A DNA stretch of 64,000 nt from Deltaproteobacteria bacterium. GTDB lineage: Bacteria > Desulfobacterota > Binatia > Binatales > Binataceae. Made by a program: the position numbers and the translations under genes. The notes below the pieces were generated by a model. It was not told the origin of the DNA. It worked only from the letters and a program-made list of their open reading frames with translations, and ran no database searches. The stretch lies in NCBI GenBank assembly GCA_021817345.1, contig JAKAVC010000138.1, positions 1-64,000 on the forward strand, in the 5' to 3' direction. Positions 43,471 to 50,567 of this stretch are shown here, in pieces (within the stretch, counting starts at the first letter, position 1; every line of letters begins with the position of its first letter).

Positions 43471-44637
43471 TCAATAGGAGCGCGGAAGCCCGAGCACGTG
43501 CTCGCTGATGGAATTAAGCACCATCTCCTGCGAAACCGGGGCAATCTTCAGAAGCCGGCATTCGCGAAAATAGCGTTCGACGTCGTAATCGCGGACGTAC
43601 CCGTATCCGCCGAGGGTCTGGACCGCGCGGTCGCAGGCCTCGAAGGCCGCGTCGGCGGCGCGCAGCTTGGCGGTGTTCGCTTCGGGACCGCAGGGCTTTC
43701 GATGGTCGAAAAGCCACGCCGCCTTCATCATCATGAGTTCCGCCGCTTCCAGCTTGGTGTACACGTCGGCAAGCGGATGGGCGATTGCCTGGTTCTGGCC
43801 GATCGGCCGTCCGAACACCACCCGTTCCTTCGCGTAGCGTACCGCCTTGGCGAGCGCGGCGCGCCCGATCCCGATCCCCTCGGCAGCGACCAGAATTCGT
43901 TCCGGGTTGAGCCCGTCGAGCAGCGAATGAAATCCGCGGCCCTCGCCGCCGATCAGATCGGAGGCCGGGACCTTCAGGTTGTCGATGAAGAGCATGTTGG
44001 TATCGACAGCCGCGCGGCCGAGCTTGTGCAGTTCGCGCACTTCGACAGCCGAGGGATCGATGTCGGCGAAAAACAGCGTCATCCCGTCGGTCTTCTTCGC
44101 GACCTTCTCGAACGGCGTGGTGCGCGTCAGAATGAGCATCTTCCTGGACTCGCGCGCCTTGGTGGTGAACACCTTGCGGCCGTTGAGAATGTAGTAATCG
44201 CCCTCGCGCCGGGCGAAGGTGCGGATATGAGTGATGTCGTTGCCGGCGTCGGGCTCGGTGACCGCGAAGGATACGTGCATCTCGCCGCGCACAACCGGGG
44301 GCAAGAAGCGGCGCTTTTGCTCCTTGGTGCCGTGGAAAACGATCGGGCTCACACCGAAGATGGAGAGATGGATCGCACTTGCGGCGGACATCGCGCCGCC
44401 CGAAGCGGCCACTTCGCGCATCACAAGCGCGGCTTCGGTGATTCCGAGTCCGCTTCCGCCGTACGCCTCGGGGATCGCGACGCCCAGATACCCGGCCTTC
44501 GCGATCGCGTCATAGAAGTCGTTCGGGAACTCGCCCTTGCGGTCGCACTCGCGCCAGTATTCGTCGTCGAAGCGCGACGCAAGCGTCCGCACCTGGCGGA
44601 CGATCTCTTCCTGGGCGGACGTGAGTTCGAAGTCCAT
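43471..44637 (-). CDS. Acyl-CoA dehydrogenase
   Basis: 388 residues; GAGG lies 8 nt before the ATG. The N-terminal helical domain starts MDFELTSAQEEIVRQVRTLASRF, the middle domain has FAVTEPDAGNDITHIRT (FAD/substrate contacts), and the C-terminal domain has RVVFGRPIGQNQAIAHPLAD and QTLGGYGYVRDYDVERYFREC. At the place of the catalytic Glu of short- and medium-chain enzymes (GGxGYxxE) there is Asp, and the usual GTxxI segment reads APVSQEM. The protein therefore belongs to a divergent subgroup whose base may lie elsewhere, as in isovaleryl-CoA dehydrogenase. It oxidises an acyl-CoA and passes electrons to ETF, here probably the fused EtfBA at 29 kb. Confidence 0.92.
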   Translation of the reverse strand: MDFELTSAQEEIVRQVRTLASRFDDEYWRECDRKGEFPNDFYDAIAKAGYLGVAIPEAYGGSGLGITEAALVMREVAASGGAMSAASAIHLSIFGVSPIVFHGTKEQKRRFLPPVVRGEMHVSFAVTEPDAGNDITHIRTFARREGDYYILNGRKVFTTKARESRKMLILTRTTPFEKVAKKTDGMTLFFADIDPSAVEVRELHKLGRAAVDTNMLFIDNLKVPASDLIGGEGRGFHSLLDGLNPERILVAAEGIGIGRAALAKAVRYAKERVVFGRPIGQNQAIAHPLADVYTKLEAAELMMMKAAWLFDHRKPCGPEANTAKLRAADAAFEACDRAVQTLGGYGYVRDYDVERYFRECRLLKIAPVSQEMVLNSISEHVLGLPRSY

Positions 44638-44957
44638 AAACCAATCCTCGTCGTGGCAAATCGCCGCCCGCGCCAGGCTCCGCCGTCACCGATTCAAGAC
44701 TCCGCGAGCGCCCCGCGCGGATTCTGACGCGGCGCGCGGACGGGATTTTTTATCCGCTGATGCCGGCGCGCGCGGCAGATGCATTCTTTCCAGGCGTCAT
44801 CACATACCAGTTCGCTAATTTCCTCAAGGCGGAGCGGCCATTTTGGCCGCGCACGGAAGAAATCGCCGCCGGGTATAAAACTTGAATTCCGAATCCCGCG
44901 TTTGCGGCTTCGCTCCCGCCTTGAGGCGAGCAAAGCGCCAATTTGGAGGAAGAAAGC
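44638..44957. other. 320-nt leader region of the porin gene with palindrome and TATAAA box
   Basis: GCGGCCA-TTT-TGGCCGC (44834-44850) is a perfect 7+7 palindrome. It lies 24 nt before TATAAA (44874-44879), which would be a plausible -10 about 80 nt upstream of the porin start. No good -35 is seen where the palindrome ends, so an activator-dependent promoter is possible. The upstream 190 nt hold nothing recognisable. Confidence 0.4.
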
Positions 44958-46304
44958 GTGACTATCGCAAGCCGAACCTTGCGCGTGATGGCTGCCAGCC
45001 TGCTCGCTGCATTGCTTATTGCAACGGGGGGCAATGTGTTTGCGCAGGAAGCCAGTGCCTCGACAAGCCAGCAGGCAAAGATTGACAAGCTCACCAGGCA
45101 AATCGAGAAGCTGAGGCAGGAGCGCGCCAGACTTGTTACGGAAGTCAAGAAACTCAAGGCCAAGGCCGTTCCCGCCGCCGCACCTACGCCGGAGCCGGCG
45201 CTTTCGACACCGGCGATTGCGGGTCCGCTGTCGGCGGCAAGTCCAAGGCAGATCGATCTCCCGATTCCCGGCGTCAGCAATATTCCAGGGATCTCGGACC
45301 TGACGAAATTCGACATAAACGGGATCGTAAGCGGCATCGGTCTCGTTCAGAACAACACGACCAGCGCGGACAGGACCGATCGCGCCGACGTCAGCAACGC
45401 GTTTGCGATCATCCAGAAGGCGGATGGCCCCGTGCAATTCTATCTGCAGGCCGGCGCGTACAGCATCCCGGCGCTCGGAACGCCGTACATCTCGGCGGGC
45501 AAAGCGATCGACGGCTTGTACGGGCCGTTGCCGGTCGCGTACCTGAAATTCGCTCCGAACGACAGCTTCTCCATCGAGGCGGGCAACCTGCCCACGCTGA
45601 TTGGCGCGGAGTACACGTTCACGTTCGAGAACATGAATATCGAGCGCGGGCTCCTGTGGAACCAGGAGAACGCGGTAAATCGCGGCGTGCAGCTCAACTA
45701 CGCGCAAGGCCCTCTGAGCGCTTCGCTGAGCTGGAACAACGGCTTTTACTCGAACAGCTACACCTGGCTTACCGGCTCGCTCGCATGGGCGATCGACTCG
45801 GCCAACACACTCAGCGTTGTCGGCGGCGGCAACCTGGGGTTTTCGAAGTTCTCAAACTTCGCGACGCCGCTTCTGCAGAACAACAGCCAGATCTACAATG
45901 TCATCTATACCTACAATGCGTCGCCATGGATCGTGACGCCTTATTTCCAGTGGACCTACGTACCGAAGAACGACCAAATCGGGGTCCTCAAATCGACCTC
46001 GACGATCGGCGGCGCTATTCTCGCGAGCTACGCGGTCACGGATCAATTCTTCATCGCGGTCCGCGGAGAATATATCGGCAGCACCGGCAACAGCACCGAC
46101 GGCTCCGCCAACCTTTTGTACGGTCCGGGGAGTAGCGCGTGGTCTCTGACCGCAACGCCGACCTACCAGTACAGGAACTACTTCGTGCGCGGCGAAGTGT
46201 CATACGTGCACGCGGAGAATTATACGTCGGGCGACGTGTTCGGCTCGCTCGGCACGAATCCTTCGCGGGTCGTCGGCGCGCTCGAAACAGGGCTCTTCTT
46301 CTAA
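44958..46304 (+). CDS. Outer-membrane porin, OmpL-like beta-barrel (bbp2 family)
   Basis: 448 residues from the GTG at 44958; GGAGG is 8 nt upstream, while the track ATG has no such site. The signal peptide runs to about residue 35 (LLIATGGNVFAQ). A coiled-coil segment (KIDKLTRQIEKLRQERARLVTEVKKLKAK) and a Pro/Ala linker come next. From about 110 alternating-hydrophobic beta strands fill the rest (LYGPLPVAYLKFAPNDSFSIEAGNLPTLIGAEYTFTFENMNIERGLLWNQENAVNRGVQL), ending GLFF with the terminal Phe typical of BAM-inserted proteins. The NIERGLLWNQ block is characteristic of the putative beta-barrel porin-2 family. The coiled coil probably spans the periplasm or trimerises. A strong terminator follows, so it is probably monocistronic. 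Confidence 0.87.
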   Translation: MTIASRTLRVMAASLLAALLIATGGNVFAQEASASTSQQAKIDKLTRQIEKLRQERARLVTEVKKLKAKAVPAAAPTPEPALSTPAIAGPLSAASPRQIDLPIPGVSNIPGISDLTKFDINGIVSGIGLVQNNTTSADRTDRADVSNAFAIIQKADGPVQFYLQAGAYSIPALGTPYISAGKAIDGLYGPLPVAYLKFAPNDSFSIEAGNLPTLIGAEYTFTFENMNIERGLLWNQENAVNRGVQLNYAQGPLSASLSWNNGFYSNSYTWLTGSLAWAIDSANTLSVVGGGNLGFSKFSNFATPLLQNNSQIYNVIYTYNASPWIVTPYFQWTYVPKNDQIGVLKSTSTIGGAILASYAVTDQFFIAVRGEYIGSTGNSTDGSANLLYGPGSSAWSLTATPTYQYRNYFVRGEVSYVHAENYTSGDVFGSLGTNPSRVVGALETGLFF

Positions 46305-46428
46305 TCGATATGGTAATGACCGGCGGCGATTCGCGGATCGCGCAGGTTAACGCCGCGAAGCGGAGAATCTTAGCCGGAACCACATGCGAAATAAGCCAGT
46401 CGCTGAACAATGACGACGAGTCGCATCC

Positions 46429-46466
46429 GGGGCGGCCGCGCGCCAGCACGGCCGCCCCGATTTTTG
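46429..46466 (+). terminator. Porin intrinsic terminator
   Basis: GGGGCGGCCG / CGGCCGCCCC is a perfect 10-bp stem with a 10-nt loop, followed by GATTTTTG. It lies 125 nt after the porin stop and about 100 nt before the response regulator. Confidence 0.82.
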
Positions 46467-46563
46467 AGGCCCGCATGCCAGCCGAAGACGGCCCCGGCCG
46501 CGGTTTCGCTCCCCGCATCGCCGATGATACGATGACGCGAGGTTTGGTTGGGTTTTACCCGCT

Positions 46564-47952
46564 ATGGCGGAAGGAAAGCGCGTACTGGTCGCCGAAGACC
46601 ATCCGAGAACGCGCCGGCTGTGGAACGAGCTGATCTCCTCCTGGGGCTATGAGGTTCAGGCCGCGGAGGACGGCATCCAGGTGCTCGAGCTTGTCCATAA
46701 TTTCGAGCCCCATATCCTCCTGCTCGATCTCAAACTGCCGGGACGCGACGGAATCGGCGTGCTCGAAGAAATACAGCGCCAGGGACTCCCGCTCACGACC
46801 ATCATCATCTCCGGCGAGGGCGATATCCCCGACGCCGTCAAGTGCATCAAGCTTGGCGCTTACGATTACCTGCGCAAGCCGGTCGATCCGGTCAGGCTGC
46901 GGCAGATGCTGAGCAACCTGACCGCGCATCTGAACGTCACCGAAGAAAACCAGCGTCTCAGGCTTCGGCTGATGGGGACCGGCGAACTTGGCTCGATGAT
47001 CGGACGCTCGCTTGCGACGCGCCGGGTGATGGCGCTGATCGAGCAGGCCGCGCCCAGCTCCGCCTCCGTGATTATCCGCGGCGACAGCGGAACCGGCAAA
47101 GAGATCGTGGCGCGCACGCTGCACGAACTCTCGCCGCGGCGCAACGGGCCGTATGTGGCTATCAACTGCGCCGCGTTGCCGGAGACCCTGATGGAAAGCG
47201 AACTGTTCGGCCACGAACGCGGCGCTTTCACCGGCGCGGAGCATCGGCGCCCCGGATGCTTTGAGCTTGCCAACGGCGGCACGCTGCTGCTCGACGAAAT
47301 CACGGAGATGAAGCCTGAATTGCAGGCAAAGCTGCTGCGAGTGATCGAAGAGCGCCGGCTGCGGCGCCTGGGCGGAACGACCGACGTCCCCGTTGACGTC
47401 CGGGTGCTTGCCGCGACCAATCGCCCGTTACACGAGGCGCTGGGCGGGGGACGGCTGCGCGAGGACCTCTATTATCGCCTCGCGGTCTTCACTATCGAAC
47501 TGTCGCCGCTGTCGGAGCGAACCGAGGACATACCGCCGCTGGTCGATTTGTTCATCCGCCAGTTCGCCAACGCCAATGGCAAGCCGATCGCCGGCGCCGA
47601 CGACGCCTGCCTGGAGGCCCTCAAGGCGCGCTCGTGGCCGGGCAACGTCCGCGAGCTGCGCAATGTAATAGAGCGCGCGGTTATCGTCAGCCGCGGCCCC
47701 CTGCTCACGCTCGCGGACCTTCCGCCCGAGCCTGTTCGCAACGGCGGGAGCAAAGAGAAGGCCTCCGGCGTTTCCCCGGCGCTTCCCGTTGGAACGCCGC
47801 TCAAGGAGGTCGAGCGCGAACTGATTCTGAAGACGCTGGAGAGAGTCGGAGGTAATCGGCTCAAGGCGGCGCAGATTCTCGGAATCAGTCCGAGAACCCT
47901 CTACAACAAATTGGAACGCTACTCGGGCGCCGACGGACCGGAAAAGGAGTAA
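46564..47952 (+). CDS. NtrC-family sigma54-dependent response regulator
   Basis: 462 residues. The receiver domain (1-120) has the phospho-acceptor in ILLLDLKLPG (D55). The AAA+ domain (about 145-380) shows Walker A GDSGTGKE, the sigma54-contacting GAFTGA loop intact, and Walker B GGTLLLDEI. The C-terminal Fis-type helix-turn-helix is GGNRLKAAQILGISPRTLYNKL. Phosphorylation by the kinase encoded 31 nt downstream should allow oligomerisation and ATP-driven opening of sigma54 promoters. The target genes are unknown; the adjacent polysaccharide operon is an attractive candidate, but its promoter lies beyond the window. Confidence 0.94.
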   Translation: MAEGKRVLVAEDHPRTRRLWNELISSWGYEVQAAEDGIQVLELVHNFEPHILLLDLKLPGRDGIGVLEEIQRQGLPLTTIIISGEGDIPDAVKCIKLGAYDYLRKPVDPVRLRQMLSNLTAHLNVTEENQRLRLRLMGTGELGSMIGRSLATRRVMALIEQAAPSSASVIIRGDSGTGKEIVARTLHELSPRRNGPYVAINCAALPETLMESELFGHERGAFTGAEHRRPGCFELANGGTLLLDEITEMKPELQAKLLRVIEERRLRRLGGTTDVPVDVRVLAATNRPLHEALGGGRLREDLYYRLAVFTIELSPLSERTEDIPPLVDLFIRQFANANGKPIAGADDACLEALKARSWPGNVRELRNVIERAVIVSRGPLLTLADLPPEPVRNGGSKEKASGVSPALPVGTPLKEVERELILKTLERVGGNRLKAAQILGISPRTLYNKLERYSGADGPEKE

Positions 47953-47983
47953 TTCCGCATCCGGACGTCGTTCAGGACGCAGC

Positions 47984-49831
47984 ATGGGCCTGCGCGCGAA
48001 ACTGGCAACCGTCTTCATTCCGCTCCTGGTCGCGGCGGTGGTGGCGGTCAGCGCCGCCGAGGTTGACCATTCGGCGGACGTGATGGTTGACACGCTGCAT
48101 GACTTCGGTTCGATCTTCGTAAGCCAGACTTTCGAGCAAATCCGCGCCGCACTGGCCGACGCCAAGGGCGATCCGCTCCAGACGCTGCGCAAGGACGCCG
48201 GCTTGAGCGCGCTGCTCGCTTCCTCGCAAGCCTTTGGCAAGGCCGTCGTCTACGCGCGCATCGAAACGTTGGATGGCGGCTTCATAGCGGGAGTTCCAGC
48301 TGACGGCGAACAGGTTGCGCGGCTCCATCCCGAACCCTTTTCGGCTCTGAAGGCCGCGGTGGAACGGCGATGGTGGCCGCCGGCGCGCATCGCGCCGCTC
48401 TGGGGCGACCATGTTTACGAGATTCGAAGCCCGGTCGAACTCAACGGCCATCCCTTTGCCGTCATCAGGATTGGACTGTCAACGGCACTGGTGTCGGCGG
48501 ATATCGCCCGCGCGATCATCAACGTCGTCCTTATCGGCGCGGTGGTGATCGCGATGAGTCTGCTTGGCGCGCTGCTATCCGGCGCTCTCCTGCTTCGCCC
48601 GGTCGCCGCAATTACCGCCGGCGTCGAACGCCTGGCTTCGGGCGCGGACACCGGGAACGTGCATGTCGGCGGGCGCGACGAGCTGGGCGCGCTCGCCGAG
48701 AAATTCAACGTGCTTGCTCAGAAGGTTCGGGCCGACCGTACCCAGTGGGAGGATGAACGCGGCAAGTTCATGGACGTGTTCCGCTCAATCGCCGACGCCG
48801 TGATCCTGCTCGACGCCGACGGTCTGATCCGATTCACGAACGAGGAGGCGCACGGCAGGCTCGGACTGCCGGCCGGCGGAATGGCGTACGGCAAGCCGCT
48901 CGCGACCTTTCTCGGCCGCGACCATCCCCTTGCGCGCCTGGTCAGAAACATCACGGCTTCCGGCGTCGAAATGCGCGATGTGGCGGTGGAAATAGGCGCG
49001 GGCGACAAATTAACCCGGCTGCTCGCCTCGGCTTTTCCGCTTGGACGCCGCAACGGCTCGCCGGTGCTCGTGATAGTCCGCGACCTCAAACCGGTGCGCG
49101 AACTGGAGAGCGTGGTCGAGGATTCGGGGCGGCTTGCACGGCTCGGCACCCTCATCTCCGGCGTCGCACACCAGATACGCACGCCGCTCAATGCGATGAC
49201 GCTCGAACTCGAGTTGCTGAACCAGGATATTCGCGAGTCGCGGCCGATCGAGGACCGGGTCCACATGGTGCGTGACGAGATGCGCCGACTCGGGCAGGCG
49301 ATCGACGCCCTGATGCGTTTCATGCGGCCCGAACATCTGCGGCTGGAAGAACTGGACTTGAATGCGACGCTGACGGAACTCGCTCATGAACTGAGCGACC
49401 CGAAAATAACGGTAAGCTGGCGGCTTGACCCGTCGCGCCCGAAGATAAACGCGGACCGGGCGGTGCTGATGGAGGCCTGCCGTAATGTCATTCAGAATGC
49501 GATCGAGGCGATGCCAAAGGGCGGGAACCTGATTTTGGCCAGCCAGGCTCAGGACGACGGATTCGCAACGCTCTCGATATCCGATAGCGGAGAGGGGATA
49601 CGTCCGGAAATCCTGGAGAACATTTTCCAGCTCTACTTCACGACCAAGGAGGAGGGCACGGGCATCGGACTGCCCCTTGCCCTGCGCGCGGTCGATCTCC
49701 ATGGCGGCACAATCAAGGTCGATTCGCAGCCCGGAAAGGGAACCACCGTGACGATTCGATTACCCGTCGAGCGCACGGCAATGTCTTACCGTGGGTCGAG
49801 TTCCGCGAACAGAGGTCAGTTCAACTCGTGA
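47984..49831 (+). CDS. Membrane sensor histidine kinase
   Basis: 615 residues. TM1 (ATVFIPLLVAAVVAVSAAEV) is followed by an extracytoplasmic sensor domain of about 140 residues. TM2 (IINVVLIGAVVIAMSLLGALLSGALLL) leads to a HAMP domain, then a PAS domain (VFRSIADAVILLDADGLIRFTNEEA). The dimerisation/phosphotransfer domain has SGVAHQIRTPLNAM (H396). The HATPase domain carries the N box (VIQNAIEAM), G1 (DSGEGI) and G2 (GTGIGLPLA). The architecture matches NtrB/ZraS-like kinases partnered with NtrC-type regulators. It is the cognate partner of the regulator 31 nt upstream. The signal is unknown. Confidence 0.93.
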   Translation: MGLRAKLATVFIPLLVAAVVAVSAAEVDHSADVMVDTLHDFGSIFVSQTFEQIRAALADAKGDPLQTLRKDAGLSALLASSQAFGKAVVYARIETLDGGFIAGVPADGEQVARLHPEPFSALKAAVERRWWPPARIAPLWGDHVYEIRSPVELNGHPFAVIRIGLSTALVSADIARAIINVVLIGAVVIAMSLLGALLSGALLLRPVAAITAGVERLASGADTGNVHVGGRDELGALAEKFNVLAQKVRADRTQWEDERGKFMDVFRSIADAVILLDADGLIRFTNEEAHGRLGLPAGGMAYGKPLATFLGRDHPLARLVRNITASGVEMRDVAVEIGAGDKLTRLLASAFPLGRRNGSPVLVIVRDLKPVRELESVVEDSGRLARLGTLISGVAHQIRTPLNAMTLELELLNQDIRESRPIEDRVHMVRDEMRRLGQAIDALMRFMRPEHLRLEELDLNATLTELAHELSDPKITVSWRLDPSRPKINADRAVLMEACRNVIQNAIEAMPKGGNLILASQAQDDGFATLSISDSGEGIRPEILENIFQLYFTTKEEGTGIGLPLALRAVDLHGGTIKVDSQPGKGTTVTIRLPVERTAMSYRGSSSANRGQFNS

Positions 49832-49844
49832 CGAGGAACAGAGC

Positions 49845-50417
49845 GTGAAGGCCCGCGTGTTTTTCGCAGGGGCCGCAATCGCCCTTGGCCTGTTGAGCCT
49901 TGTGGGATGCGTCAACACGCCCGAGGGCTGGCGAATCCCTTCGCCGATGCGGCCCTTGCCGCAGGCGACGGTTCGGCGACGGCGTCCGCCGGAAAGCGAG
50001 AACGAAGAGATTCGGCCACGGCGGCATTATGTGGAACGACGCGTCGCGCGGCCCAGGGAACAAGCGAAGGAAACGCCTTCGACGCACGCCGCGCGGCGGA
50101 CCGCGACATCATCGGCCGAGCAAGCCGCGTCACAGCCGCCTTCCCCACCCGCGCAGGCGGCTCCTGAACCGACGGTGACTCTGGCCAACGCCAACGTCTC
50201 ACGCCTGCAGGTTCTCGAGATGCTCAATCAGGCGAATGCGAAGCTCTCGCGGATCGATCGCGGAAAACTCGACGGGACCAATGCCGTCACTTATGACCAG
50301 GCGGAAGGATTTCTCAGGCAGGCGCGCAAGGCCGCCGACGAGAAGGACTACGTCGCGGCGTCGGGATTGGCTCACAAAGCCTCGATCCTCGCCGACAAGC
50401 TCACGCCGTCGCCTTAG
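49845..50417 (+). CDS. Putative lipoprotein with basic and Pro/Ala-rich middle
   Basis: 190 residues from a GTG start; GAGG lies 8 nt upstream, 13 nt after the kinase stop. The track ATG lies inside the kinase. The lipoprotein signal ALGLLSLVGC ends in a lipobox cysteine. The middle is disordered, with alternating basic and acidic patches (TVRRRRPPESENEEIRPRRHYVERRVARPRE) and a Ser/Pro/Ala linker. The C-terminal 70 residues form a helical domain (NVSRLQVLEMLNQANAKLSRIDRG, YDQAEGFLRQARKAADEKDYVAASGLAHKASILADKL), reminiscent of TPR-like or DUF4398-type lipoproteins. Being third in the operon, it may be part of envelope signal input for the kinase (inference). Confidence 0.78.
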   Translation: MKARVFFAGAAIALGLLSLVGCVNTPEGWRIPSPMRPLPQATVRRRRPPESENEEIRPRRHYVERRVARPREQAKETPSTHAARRTATSSAEQAASQPPSPPAQAAPEPTVTLANANVSRLQVLEMLNQANAKLSRIDRGKLDGTNAVTYDQAEGFLRQARKAADEKDYVAASGLAHKASILADKLTPSP

Positions 50418-50567
50418 ATTCCACGGATCTCCGTTTGCCGCTTACTCGACAATCGAACGGCTGACGGTCACTGCGGACGACGCGGACTTCGAAGCGCCCG
50501 ATGCGACAAGGGCCGCCCCGGCTTCCCGCGAGCAGGCTCGCTACTGCTTCGATAGTCGCTCGTCCCG

